Assembly: GCF_003171515.1 (NCBI RefSeq)
Contig: NC_089399.1
Location: 1,240,001 to 1,304,000 of the forward strand
Direction of reading: 5' to 3'
DNA from: Pyrenophora tritici-repentis
Lineage: Eukaryota > Ascomycota > Dothideomycetes > Pleosporales > Pleosporaceae
Length of the DNA stretch: 64,000 bases
Below are positions 31,419-41,157 of this stretch, in pieces; position 1 is the first letter of the stretch; every line of letters starts with the position of its first letter. A program made the translations under genes and the position numbers. Under the pieces are notes generated by a model. The model was given only the letters and a program-made list of their open reading frames with translations, made no database searches and was not told where the DNA came from.

Positions 31419-33125
31419 TTAGCCTTCCTTCTTGGTGTCTAATTTCGACTGTCCTGCATTCTTGCGTCCACTCCAACTCAAGTCACCAACGGTGGCCATG
31501 GTGTAAAATTTAATGAGCGAATGAAAGTATGAAAACGCCACATGAAAAAGGATGTACCGCAAATCCTGGGGATGATACCAGTACCATAGTATGACCTTGA
31601 TCAACTTCGTTCCCCAGATAGACAGGATCAGAATGGTCAAAAGTCCTACGCGATGTGAAGACTGGGTATAAACTGTCGTCCGAGTAAACGTCCAGATAAT
31701 AGCAAAGTCCCATGCCAGTGCTGTGTTGTAGAGCCACGGAATATAGGTCATCCAAGTTGTAATTGGCCACTTCATCCAAATGGTCAAGTCGGAAAGGAGT
31801 GCCTCGGGGTTTTGTCGCAAGGTTGTGCGGCTCCAGCGATGACATTGATCGAGAAACTTGGCGGGCAAGAGCTTGGAGGATTCCAGATCCATTCCACCCA
31901 GTCGAGTAATGATTCTCGCTTCAGGCGAGCTTTCAACCGCAACATTCCAGCCCTCGTTAATGACCCAGCGCGAAATGAAGTTATCATCGTCAGCTTGAAC
32001 TGGCCCGATACCGCGCAAAGTAATGCACTCGAATTTCTTGCAGAGCATGTCGAAGAACGATTGGAAGCCTGAGCTTCGTTTCCCCAGCCACACGAGACGC
32101 TTGAAGAAACCCTGCCATAGGTACTCATCCAAGAATTCTTTCTGGAAACGTTCATCTTGTACAATAATTCTTCGTATAAGATTGAACCGGCCTGAAGCAA
32201 CAAAAAACCCGCCGTCCATGAAAAACGATGCGATGATCTCAAAGGTATGGCGGGTGAGGTAGAGGTTGCCTATCATGTTCCAGAATCCTGCCACAAAGGA
32301 GTTTCCTTCGACACGCTCTACCCACTTTGTTGTTGCGATCAATCCAACTCTTGGGTCACTGAAAGCTCGAATTGCGACCTTGAGGCACTCAGAAGACTCC
32401 ATGATAGCGGTGTCGTCGAGGTTGACCACGATTGGGGTATCGGCCATGTTCCAACCTGCCACTGCCTGGTAGCGCTTGTTCATTACGTTGGCAGCTGATG
32501 TGTACTTGATCTCTGTTTGAAATTCTTCCGGGGCCATCTTTTCGGTAACTTTCGCAACCTCTTGTTTGATATTTTCCACGTCGTTAGTAGTCGGCGCCGA
32601 TAAAACCATGCATCCGGCCTTGCTTTGTAAGACACCTGTTACCATTCTCTCGAACATGGGAATATCTTCCTCGGTTTTCGGTCCTGCGGTAGATACAACG
32701 ACTGTACAGTCTGATGGGAAGTACTGTGTTCCCTTTCCATCAGCAGACCTTGAAAATTGCTTAGAAAGAAGGAAAGCAAGGAGAGCGACAACGGTACGGC
32801 AGTATCGACCGAATACGATAGAAATGAACCAGACAATGTTAGGATCCTTAACGATACGGGCTTTTCTAGCTGATCTCCCGATACATATGACTGGTGCCAT
32901 GTGCCAGAAGAGGGACATCATATACAACAAGGAAAGCCGACTCTCGGGCCCAAATTTTCGAAAGTAACGGATGAGACGTAAAATCCAAAGTAACATGAAG
33001 AATGATAGCCAATCTTCCCAAAGACGTAGAGACCACCAGCGATGTGCTGGAGCATGTGCCGGGCCAACCTCGACACCGGATAATAGCCAATCCAAGAGAG
33101 CAGGAAGAATCGAGAAGACTATCAC
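31419..33125 (-). CDS. Membrane glycosyltransferase family 2 (type-2 glycosyltransferase, polysaccharide synthase)
   Basis: Single exon, 568 residues. Two or three N-terminal membrane helices precede a cytosolic GT2 domain. Its landmarks are TVVVSTAGPKTEE, VVNLDDTA (first aspartates), QADDDNFISRWVINEGW (acceptor-side acidic cluster) and the Q-x-x-R-W site in DQCHRWSRTTLRQN. Several C-terminal helices follow (TTWMTYIPWLYNTALAW, VGLLTILILSIWGTKLIKVILWYWY, YILFHVAFSYFHSLIKFY). This arrangement is that of processive synthases such as hyaluronan synthase and fungal Cps1-like enzymes. Plant-pathogen homologues (Zymoseptoria GT2 group) are needed for hyphal growth on solid surfaces, which is published family knowledge. 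The product is presumably an outer-wall polysaccharide; its nature cannot be read from sequence. Confidence 0.88.
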   Translation of the reverse strand: MIVFSILPALLDWLLSGVEVGPAHAPAHRWWSLRLWEDWLSFFMLLWILRLIRYFRKFGPESRLSLLYMMSLFWHMAPVICIGRSARKARIVKDPNIVWFISIVFGRYCRTVVALLAFLLSKQFSRSADGKGTQYFPSDCTVVVSTAGPKTEEDIPMFERMVTGVLQSKAGCMVLSAPTTNDVENIKQEVAKVTEKMAPEEFQTEIKYTSAANVMNKRYQAVAGWNMADTPIVVNLDDTAIMESSECLKVAIRAFSDPRVGLIATTKWVERVEGNSFVAGFWNMIGNLYLTRHTFEIIASFFMDGGFFVASGRFNLIRRIIVQDERFQKEFLDEYLWQGFFKRLVWLGKRSSGFQSFFDMLCKKFECITLRGIGPVQADDDNFISRWVINEGWNVAVESSPEARIITRLGGMDLESSKLLPAKFLDQCHRWSRTTLRQNPEALLSDLTIWMKWPITTWMTYIPWLYNTALAWDFAIIWTFTRTTVYTQSSHRVGLLTILILSIWGTKLIKVILWYWYHPQDLRYILFHVAFSYFHSLIKFYTMATVGDLSWSGRKNAGQSKLDTKKEG

Positions 33126-35020
33126 AAACTGAATCTATGCTCTGTTGTTTGAAATATTCCGCAACGATTTTCCGGTGGAGGGATTGGATGTGTCTATGGA
33201 GGCACTCGGCTGAATTGGATTGTGGGCGGGAGCGAGCCCGCAGATGGAAGAGGATTGTGAGGCATAGCGAAGTTGAGTCTTACTACTTAGTTAAGTCGTT
33301 GCTTTTCTGAATTTGAGGAATATAAGGATTCTGCATGGCCGGAAAGTCTTCATATACACTGAGAAGAGTCATTGTACCACTAGAACAAACAATCAGTATT
33401 GCATGCAACAATGAATACATAAGTCTTCTGGAGCTGAATATGACTCCTTAGAAGCATGGTGTTGTGTTGGAGTGACTGTATAACGGTTACTTTGAGGTCT
33501 CGATCGTTGTAAACGCGTAAGAAAGAAGCCGCGATTTGTTAGAGAAGCGTGAATAGATCTATTCTAGGTATAGAAAAGATGATACATTGAACAGTTATTT
33601 CACTTGCAATGAAAGAGCTCAATCCGTTTCTTTCTGAGCTCGCATCTAGCTATGAAAACAATGTACGTTGTCATATATACATGGCTTACTTCACCTGTGT
33701 ATCTACGTGGTGCAAAGACTCAGTCACAGCTTGAGGTCTCACATGAGCATTTTCCACAGCTCAGTTAGCGCCATGGCCAGAAAGCGACACTCTCATACAA
33801 TGTAGTTCATGATAATGATCCACGACAGCGCCACGGAAACGGCTTAACATGTGGGGTGCGCATTGGGTTTGAGCCTTGAGCTTTGAGCCTCGAGCTTCGA
33901 GCTTTGAGGCCTGAAAAGGCGTGACTGACAAACGGAATCACAACTTCAATAATTAATACGACATGATCGTGTACCAATAGTGGGTATGACAGGCCAGGGT
34001 CTTGTTCCATGCATTCCATTGCTACACGAGGTCAAGAACTGCTCCATGCACATGGGAAGTGGCCTGAGGACGGCAACTATGCTGAAAGTGACACAAACTG
34101 GTAGCACAACAAAGCATTTATGACACAGATCATTACAAAGAAATTTTTAATGAGTCCTCATCCGTGTTCCCTTTGGCTTACGAGCGATGATGGCTACCTC
34201 GCACTGTAACTATTCCTACAAACGTTGTATAGACTTCAATGTTCGCGATACACAGTCTATGGCATACAGGAATTAAACTATTTTATACTTCAGAATCTAG
34301 GAAACGTTCATAGCTATTTCCGAAGTTACTTCTAGGGATCGGGCTGCACCAACACCTGCTTCAAGTCATCCCTTGCTCTGCTCTTTATACCCTGAGCCGC
34401 AACCACCCAACATGCTTACCCATCTTGTATATGACTTTGATTGGCTCCCTACACCAATTCTGATCGGTGTCGTGTTATGAGTAAAAACACGCAGTGTATT
34501 GTGAGCGGTGAGCATCTTAGCAGGAGACTACACAGGGAAAAGTTTTGAGATTTCTGTCAGCCTAAGCAGTGCTACGTTGAACCACGCGAGCTCTCCGCAT
34601 GCGCCGTTTACCTGGATGCGAGGCTGCACCACCGGTAAATGCGCGGTGAGGAAGATTCTGTGGGGCGTGGAAGTCGGCCAGTGTGACCTCGAACATCAGA
34701 TGCTCTTTCCATGGGGATGAACTGCGGGGTTAGTGCGACAGGCTAACCACCACAACACCCCGGAATCTTCTAAGCTGTTTCCTAGCAGTTGACACATCAT
34801 ACTCGTCGACAGATTCGCAGGTTTCGTTCGCAAAAGGTGGAAGGGGCGAGTGTCACGGTTAGCGATCGAAAGCGCTATTCCCAAAAGCAGCGAACATAAG
34901 AGGAAAGGCGCAAACCCATCATGTTCTCGCCCGTAAACAACCTTTGGAACCCTTTTTAACGATATTTGTTTCTTCTCGCTTCACCGTTGCGGGTCGACCC
35001 ATCCGCGGAAGCAAGATCAG
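33126..35020. other. Gene-poor region with low-complexity spots
   Basis: About 1.9 kb upstream of the GT2 gene. It includes the 7-base tandem repeat at 33869-33910 and AT-rich stretches around 33380-33700 and 34090-34320. No gene is supported. Confidence 0.45.
33869..33910. repeat. Tandem repeat, six 7-base units
   Basis: Units TTGAGCC, TTGAGCT, TTGAGCC, TCGAGCT, TCGAGCT, TTGAGGC in direct succession. A small minisatellite in non-coding DNA. Confidence 0.85.
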
Positions 35021-35326
35021 TTTAATAAGTACGCCAAGCACGTCCACCACTCAGAGGCCTCCAAGCGACTTGACCAGCAAAACTACTGAAACCGCCAAAC
35101 ACCAAGTAAGACTAACTGCCGCTACTTCTACCACGAGGTTACCGGTGTCTGGACTCCCATCATGTGGGACGCCCACGTTTGCCATGGGGAGTTCCCAACT
35201 GCCCGAATGGGCGAATTTCCCGCGAACAATTTGAGCCTGGCGCATTTGTCACATTATGTATTGCAAAACTACAAGGGGTTTGTCACTGATTCGAAACGGA
35301 TATCCAATGAGAACATTTCCCAGTAG
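35021..35326 (+). pseudogene. Possible gene fragment with an internal stop
   Basis: One frame stays open for about 300 bases apart from TGA at 35087-35089 and ends at TAG 35324. The peptide looks protein-like on both sides of the stop (YAKHVHHSEASKRLDQQNY, then CRYFYHEVTGVWTPIMWDAH). The open frame extends left to about 34940. I do not recognise the family. It could be a decayed gene, an exon of an unrecognised gene, or chance. Confidence 0.3.
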
Positions 35327-35444
35327 AACACCAGGTCACGCAATCTCCTAGGAGCGGAACGCCTTCTGCATCGCGCAGCAGACCGAGATTTATTGTCGAC
35401 TCTGTATAGGGAGGAATAGTAGCATGCGCAGTCAATATGCATGA

Positions 35445-35456
35445 CTATAAGTATAA
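35445..35456 (+). promoter_or_regulatory. TATA-like element of the GH16 gene
   Basis: TATAAGTATAAG lies about 66-77 bases upstream of the ATG at 35522, in an otherwise ordinary promoter. Confidence 0.5.
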
Positions 35457-35521
35457 GACATGAACCCAGCATTTATTTCTGTACGACTATACACCCAGAA
35501 TCTCTTGTATATACGACTACT

Positions 35522-36692
35522 ATGTCTTTCAAGTCACTCTTCGTTTCGATTCCGCTCTTTTGGCGCTGTGCCACCGCACTACCTGCAGGACCCGGTTCCT
35601 GGCAAAACGGCAGCTCCTATGTTTACCCTTCCCAGGATGATTTCTCGGCTTCAGCAGCTTACAACTTGATCGACACATACGATGCGAGTAACTGGGTGTC
35701 TAAGTTCGATGTTCAGGATATCGCTGATCCTACGCGTACGTTGGCCATGTGTAACTTTGTAGTACTCGACACTAACATGTATTACAGATGGATTTGTCGA
35801 CTACGTCAACCTACAACAAGCTCAGCAACAGGGCTTGCTCAAGACACAAAATGGACAAGTTTACATGGGGGTAGACTCAACATCACATCTCGACCCGAAT
35901 GGTCCAGGACGTAAGAGTGTACGAGTGCAAAGCAAGACAGCGTACAATCATGCCCTTGTCATTGCAGACTTTGCGCATGTCCCGGGTAGTGCATGTGGTT
36001 CGTGGCCGGCCTTGTACGTATATCATGTTCCATGAGGCGAACACATACTAATGTTCCCAGCTGGATGGTCGGACCCAACTGGCCAAACCAAGGCGAGATC
36101 GACATCTACGAAGGCGTGCACTTGTCCTCCTCGAACCAAATTACCCTCCATAGCTCCCCAGGCTGCACCCCAACCATCGGCTCGGGCGGCGAATCCGGTT
36201 CGCGCATCAACGGCGCAGATTGCGGTGCGGGAGGCGGCTTCAACGGCTGCGGCATAATGGCCAATAACCCCGTGACATATGGTTCACCATTCAATGCCAA
36301 CGGCGGTGGAGTCTACGCTACTCTCTGGACAAGCTCTGGTATCAAGGTGTGGTACTTTGCTACTCGAAACGTGCCTGCGAACATCAAGAGCGGAAACCCG
36401 GACCCGTCGACTTGGGGCAAGCCAGTAGCCAACTTTGCAGGATGCGACTTTGATGCAAAGTTCAGGAACCTGAATATCGTCTTTGATATCACCTTTTGTG
36501 GTGATTGGGCTGGTGGTGTTTGGGGCTCAACTTCGCAATGCTCCTCCATTAACCCCAGCTGTAGCGCTTATGTGGCGAGTCAGCCGCAGAACTTTTCTGA
36601 TGTGAGTATTGTCGGTTTTCCACTTGATGAGCAGCACTGACAATGAATAGACATACTGGCTCATCAACTCTGTCAAGGTGTACAGTGCATAA
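35522..36692 (+). CDS. Secreted GH16 endo-beta-glucanase (1,3(4)-beta-glucanase type)
   Basis: Four exons (35522-35735, 35788-36013, 36061-36601, 36651-36692) with introns of 52, 47 and 49 bases give 340 residues. An N-terminal signal peptide (about residues 1-20, hydrophobic core LFVSIPLFW) precedes the mature enzyme. The GH16 core includes HGFVDYVN, CGSWPAFWMVGPNWP, and the catalytic E-x-D-x-x-E in GEIDIYE. E159 is the nucleophile, D161 assists and E164 is the acid/base. Downstream GGGVYATLW, WYFATRNVP and DITFCGDWAG are typical of the fungal mixed-linkage glucanase subfamily. It would cleave beta-1,3/1,4-glucans of fungal or plant walls outside the cell. No GPI site or carbohydrate-binding module is seen. 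Confidence 0.92.
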
Positions 36693-36964
36693 TTGTTCTT
36701 ACACCAAGAACACTACCAGATTATATGATCTGTACGTTTCCCTATGCGACATGGGAACATGTTTATATATCCTTCTTCTTCAACCTTTCATCTTGAATGT
36801 ACACACATCCGGGTATTTCGCTTCTTATATAGAGAATATTCTTCTTCATCTGTTGCATCTGAGGAGGCCCACCGCCAGGACGCTCGCTCAATACCCTAGA
36901 ACTTCTCTTCTTGTCTATATTTATTTGTGTATATATCTATCCATCATATATTCTACTATAACAC

Positions 36965-38452
36965 CTAGCGTGTGTTTACAACATCCCTCAACGCCTCTAT
37001 CTCGCCTTTCTGCCACTCAGTAACCTTGCCTTGCCACTTCTCTCCCTTACCGCCGCCCTTTGCTGTACTCACAACTTCCTTGACCTTGGCAGTCATCTTC
37101 TCAACTAACTCTGGCATCCCAAATACGAGAACGGATCCAGATGTCTTGACTTCACCGGAGCACAATACCACGACACCGTCCCGCTCCTTGACTGTATCTT
37201 TGACTTCGAAGAATACCATGTTGATGAAGTCCAATCCGTCGGTTGTGCGGTGGGAGAATGCCACCTCTTGGCTCTGCAACTGCGTCTTTATACGTTCGCC
37301 TTCGAAGCTTGCAATTTCTGCAAGCAGTTTCTTTTCTTTCTTTCTCGATTCCGAAACTTGGTCACTCATTCTTTGCACGCCAGCTGCTACATCCGTGGGC
37401 GCAGAGCTGGAAGATAACGAGACAGCTATCGTACGAAGACCGTTGATGGCCTCCGTAGCCATCCTGATAGCGCGATCGCCAGCCGTGAAAAAGAGTCGGC
37501 AGTTTGTTCCTCGCACGGATTGAGTGTGATGGAGAAGGATCACGCTAATGTGCGCTGAATTCTGGAGATGGGTCCCACAGCAAGCATTATAGTCCATGTC
37601 CCCGATCTTGATGAATCGCACAACGCCTTTTTCTTTGTCATAGTCATCAGGTAAGCTATCACTCCCTTTTCCCTCTGGTGTTTCAACCGTAATTGGCATG
37701 CTTTCTCCAATCTTCGCATTACAGTCCTTTTGTATCTTCTGAATCTCATCGTCTGTCGGTTTTCGTGGTAGCTCAACGTAGTTCATTTCTCCGGGTTGAC
37801 CCATGCTCCACCCAAGTGTTGGTAGGTCCATGCCGTCCATGATAGCGGATAGAAGGTGCTGTCCAGTATGTTGCTGCATGAGATCCCAGCGCCTAGCAAA
37901 ATCGACAGTTTGGCGAACCGGCATTCCAGGTGGAAGCGGTGTAGGCGAGAAATGTATACAACGCAGGCCATGACGTTGGATACTTCGTATTGGTATTTCT
38001 TCCTTGCTTTCATCATGTTTCAATGTGGTCAGAACGCCGTGGTCTGTATGTTGGCCGCCACCCTCGGGGAACAGAACAGAATCGGCAAGCTCGATAAGAT
38101 ATGTTTTGCTGCCGGTCGCATCTCCATTCTCGATGCCTTTTGTTGGGTCGGTCGACTTTTTCGACTTTGATTTTCCCGCCTGTTGTACTGGTTTTGGCGG
38201 CACAAATTCTTCGCAGGAAACAACTTCAGTTTCGAGGGTTTGAAGATAAGAATTCTTTTGGCATTGCAGAGCGCCAACTATGGCAGGTGCCGTGGTAGCA
38301 CCCATGATTGCGACTGTATAACGACGGAGTGTGTGGAGATTGAGTAGAGGAACTCTAGATGAGGTGTGACTCGACGCTATAACGGATGTTGACCGAAAGA
38401 TAGAGAAGCCGCGGGAAGTTGTCCACTTAGTCAGCGCGTTGACGACGTTCAT
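36965..38452 (-). CDS. Alanyl-tRNA editing protein (AlaX/AARSD1-like)
   Basis: Single exon, 495 residues. The domain order is a beta-rich N-terminal part with LFPEGGGQHTDHG followed by the editing domain of the Thr/Ala-tRNA synthetase second additional domain family. Its zinc ligands are visible as H195-x3-H199 (QQHTGQHL) and C291-x3-H295 (CCGTHL). Such proteins deacylate tRNA-Ala mischarged with serine or glycine. Residues 1-49 are rich in Arg, Ser and Thr and nearly free of acids (LTKWTTSRGFSIFRST, TLRRYTVAI), like a mitochondrial presequence. A second in-frame Met at 50 (genomic 38305) begins the conserved region. Alternative starts could therefore give mitochondrial and cytosolic forms. 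Convergent with the GH16 gene, 272 bases apart. Confidence 0.9.
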   Translation of the reverse strand: MNVVNALTKWTTSRGFSIFRSTSVIASSHTSSRVPLLNLHTLRRYTVAIMGATTAPAIVGALQCQKNSYLQTLETEVVSCEEFVPPKPVQQAGKSKSKKSTDPTKGIENGDATGSKTYLIELADSVLFPEGGGQHTDHGVLTTLKHDESKEEIPIRSIQRHGLRCIHFSPTPLPPGMPVRQTVDFARRWDLMQQHTGQHLLSAIMDGMDLPTLGWSMGQPGEMNYVELPRKPTDDEIQKIQKDCNAKIGESMPITVETPEGKGSDSLPDDYDKEKGVVRFIKIGDMDYNACCGTHLQNSAHISVILLHHTQSVRGTNCRLFFTAGDRAIRMATEAINGLRTIAVSLSSSSAPTDVAAGVQRMSDQVSESRKKEKKLLAEIASFEGERIKTQLQSQEVAFSHRTTDGLDFINMVFFEVKDTVKERDGVVVLCSGEVKTSGSVLVFGMPELVEKMTAKVKEVVSTAKGGGKGEKWQGKVTEWQKGEIEALRDVVNTR

Positions 38453-38875
38453 GAGGCTACTAGAATCCAGATCTGCAAGAGCTCCAGGTTCACGGATCTA
38501 GATTTTAGTACCTTGTCTATTCGGGATGTATTGACCCAAGATTCAAAGGAGCAGGGAGCGATCTGGGAGCGATACCTGCTGGTCTAGGCTGCTTTTGGTC
38601 TAGCGCCTTTGCGTCTCGAGCAGCCGTCACGGGCTCCCTGAAGCATCAGCAGCTTCTCGTCCCAACATACCTTACATGATGTCCCCAAAATTGCTTTTTA
38701 GTCTTTGCGAAAAACGTCAGCGTTTGTGATGCGACAGATGAACTAACGGTGGCTGCATCGAATGTGCCAGCACCATAGAGCCTATAATGACGTACTTGAC
38801 GCCAAAAGTCACGAAGCTTTCGGCAGGCTTGCATTATGTCTACTAATGAACAGACTACTAATATTTATGTCCTTA
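38453..38875. promoter_or_regulatory. Divergent promoter, tRNA-editing gene / NIF3-like gene
   Basis: 423 bases between the divergent coding starts at 38452 (minus strand) and 38876 (plus strand). No specific sites assigned. Confidence 0.4.
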
Positions 38876-39775
38876 ATGTCAAGACCTAAGAAACCCACGC
38901 ATGCGGCGGTAACGCGCTTCGTTGAGAACTATCTAGCAATCAAGGAAAACGATGTACCACGTCTCTATCACGCACCCCGAAACCCTCGCTACGATCCAGA
39001 AACTGCTGTCGTCGAGCAAGTTGTGCTGAGCGTCACCCCTACACCAGGCGTCTATTCGTTGATCGGTTACCCATTAGACGAGAGCACTGTCGGCTCTGCA
39101 GCGCCTCTTCCACAGATACACCCTCGACCGCCGCGAACGCTCTGTTTCCTACATCGACCCTTTACTCTCGATCGGCGCAATGTACGCAATGGAACGCTCG
39201 TAATCTCGAGCCACACAGCTTTTGATGAGGTGCTTACTGTGGGATGGAATACGGCGCTGGCGGGGCGGCTGGGCATGAACATTGCAGACTGCCTCTGCGT
39301 GCAGGGATACAAAGGAGACCCAGAGAGGAAGATTGGGATCATTGGCCAGGTTTCTGTATCTTTGAATGAGCTTTCTAGACTCATACAGGAAGAGTTTGGT
39401 ACTGCAGAGCTCGCGCACGCTGGGCAATCTGATGAGATAGGCATCATTGCGATCATGAACGCGTTCAATGAGGAGGAGGTGCATTGCGTATTAGAGATGG
39501 CAAGACAACAGGGCTGGATTGCACCTGATCAGGGCGGCAGACATGTACTCTACCTGACTGGCCAGCCGCGTGTTAGTGGGTTAGAAGCAGCTAAAGCGCT
39601 AGGAATATCGGTAGCTTGTGTAGGACATCGGCAAGCTGAAAACTGGGGTATCAGATATATGAGTGAAAAGTTACGGAGGGCTTTTCCCAGCACGAAGGTA
39701 AAGGAGGTGTACGAGGAGGAGACTCCTCTTGTACGAGTGAAGAAGGAAGCTATCGCGACAGAACCGGCATGTTGA
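38876..39775 (+). CDS. NIF3 (DUF34)-like protein
   Basis: Single exon, 299 residues from the ATG at 38876 (MSRPKKPTHAAVTRFVENYL). In-frame ATGs at 38867 and 38762 are alternatives; the latter adds a hydrophobic leader of doubtful meaning. Conserved-looking segments are VISSHTAFDEVLTVGWNTALAGRLG, YKGDPERKIGIIGQV, and the C-terminal VACVGHRQAENWGIRYMSEKLRRAF, which ends with the histidine/glutamate pattern of the NIF3 metal site. NIF3 proteins form ring-shaped oligomers with a di-metal centre, and some bind the co-activator Ngg1. The biochemical role is unsettled. No targeting signal is certain. Confidence 0.7.
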   Translation: MSRPKKPTHAAVTRFVENYLAIKENDVPRLYHAPRNPRYDPETAVVEQVVLSVTPTPGVYSLIGYPLDESTVGSAAPLPQIHPRPPRTLCFLHRPFTLDRRNVRNGTLVISSHTAFDEVLTVGWNTALAGRLGMNIADCLCVQGYKGDPERKIGIIGQVSVSLNELSRLIQEEFGTAELAHAGQSDEIGIIAIMNAFNEEEVHCVLEMARQQGWIAPDQGGRHVLYLTGQPRVSGLEAAKALGISVACVGHRQAENWGIRYMSEKLRRAFPSTKVKEVYEEETPLVRVKKEAIATEPAC

Positions 39776-40036
39776 TAACCGTTAGGAGATTGAATAGAAA
39801 CGCCATGTCAGCATTATATTGTGTTTCGCACCTTGCTTTGCTTGAAATCTATACACAGTTCGCAAAGAATCCTTATTGTGAAATGTAATTAATGCCCTTC
39901 TTTCCAAGCCACAAAAATTGGTTTTCAAGATGAAGGTCAAAAATCTGCACAAAAAGTCAAAACGTCAAAAAATCAAAAAATTCGCCCGGAAAAGCTGGGC
40001 GAGAAGCAAAAAAGGGAAGAGCCTTTATTTCTTTTC

Positions 40037-40041
40037 AAAAA
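40037..40041 (-). terminator. RNA polymerase III terminator of the tRNA
   Basis: Five T residues on the minus strand, about a dozen bases after the 3' end of the tRNA. Confidence 0.65.
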
Positions 40042-40052
40042 GACACCAAACA

Positions 40053-40140
40053 GGGCCGAACCGGAGTCGAACCGGTGGCTTCGGGAACGTAGCACATGGG
40101 TTTGCTGCAGTCCTACACTCTACCACTGAGTTACCGGCCC
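40053..40140 (-). tRNA. tRNA-Cys (GCA) with a ~17-base intron
   Basis: Read on the minus strand, the acceptor stem GGGCCGG pairs with TCGGCCC (one G-U pair). The D arm is ACTC-AGTGGTA-GAGT. The anticodon stem TAGGA is followed by the loop CTGCAG with anticodon GCA. An intron of about 17 bases starts after position 37 and contains TGC, able to pair with the anticodon. The T arm is ACCGG-TTCGACT-CCGGT and includes the B box GGTTCGACTCC. The base after the acceptor stem is T, matching the U73 identity base of tRNA-Cys. One A-C mismatch in the anticodon stem (27-31 with 39-43) is the weak point. The five-T terminator follows. Confidence 0.8.
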
Positions 40141-40767
40141 AGATGAGTTTGATGAAAGAAAACAGAGTTACTCACAATATAATCATGGCAAAAGAACAGA
40201 TTTTAAGGACTTGAAATGTACCCCGCACCTGGTGGGGCATTCTCATCTGGCAAGCCCGAACACGGGGATGAGTCTCACTCTTTTAGACAAGCGAGATAAC
40301 ACTCGATGCATTAAGCTTCTAGATTAATCGCACTCAGCTATTACAGTCTTACCTGAATGAATTCTCACAGAACTACCCTTGCGACGGGACTGAACACGTA
40401 TGATACTTGTCCGGCAAGGCAGCAGAAACATCTTCACAGTCTATTTACGATAGCTACTTCGAAACTAGTACGTTCATATCTGACAAGAAAATCTTACTAT
40501 GTGCCTAATTGCCATCTAAGATCCGTTTAGCCAGGCTGTCGCCACTTGGGGCCTCTCTAGGTGCCGTGCTAACCGATTCAAGGTGGCATATGGCCAACCA
40601 TATTAGAGTACACAGAAATTGATAGGAAGCCTAATATTTACTTGAATCAGAAGAACGTGTGCGAGGGTATATAGAGTTGCCAAGGTCTTCCAAGATGTAG
40701 TCATTCAGTCCATTCCCCAAGTTCAACTACGCCTCTACTTTCTGCATACCCGAACTAAGACGCACAA
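40141..40767. other. Intergenic with stacked hairpins
   Basis: Holds the hairpin pair at 40221-40272 and the promoter of the small membrane protein gene at 40768. No other feature recognised. Confidence 0.4.
40221..40272. other. Two adjacent short hairpins, possible structured RNA
   Basis: CCCC..GGGG at 40221-40237 is followed by CTCATC..GATGAG at 40242-40272, which encloses CCCG-aaca-CGGG. A T-run (CTCTTTTAG) follows within about 15 bases. Could be chance or a small RNA element. Confidence 0.3.
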
Positions 40768-41157
40768 ATGGCGGAAACAAACATGAGACAAAAGCCACAC
40801 CTCAACAAACCATTGATGGATCAACTCAATCGAATCCCTTGGCGCTGCCTTATCATTCCCGGCTCGCTCCTATCCTTTCTCGGCATCTACACCTGCTTTC
40901 AAATGATCGACTACACCCAGATGCCTCAAAAGAGCCAAGGCCAGATCACTGCTTTTGCCCATGTGGCGATATTCTTCATTGGCGTTATGATAACCTTTGT
41001 GGGGTTTGTTCTTTGCGCAACGTGGTATTATATGTGGGACAAACGATTCATGCCTTTAGCGGAGGCAGAGCAACAGAGAAGAGATATGGCAGCAGCACGG
41101 GACCGAGAGCATCAACTTCAAGAACAACGTCCAGAACAACATCAAAACATCGTTTGA
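40768..41157 (+). CDS. Small membrane protein of unknown function (two helices)
   Basis: Single exon, 129 residues. Two membrane helices lie at about 28-45 (CLIIPGSLLSFLGIYTCF) and 63-88 (FAHVAIFFIGVMITFVGFVLCATWYYMW). A basic/acidic helical C-terminus (EAEQQRRDMAAARDREHQLQEQ) probably forms a short coiled coil facing the cytosol. I do not recognise the family. Clean hydrophobic segments bounded by charged ends and a plausible ATG context make it likely to be a real gene. Confidence 0.6.
   Translation: MAETNMRQKPHLNKPLMDQLNRIPWRCLIIPGSLLSFLGIYTCFQMIDYTQMPQKSQGQITAFAHVAIFFIGVMITFVGFVLCATWYYMWDKRFMPLAEAEQQRRDMAAARDREHQLQEQRPEQHQNIV

Noticed and set aside
39918..40214. Lys-rich open frame over the tRNA
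   Set aside because: Composition reflects A-rich DNA around the tRNA on the other strand.
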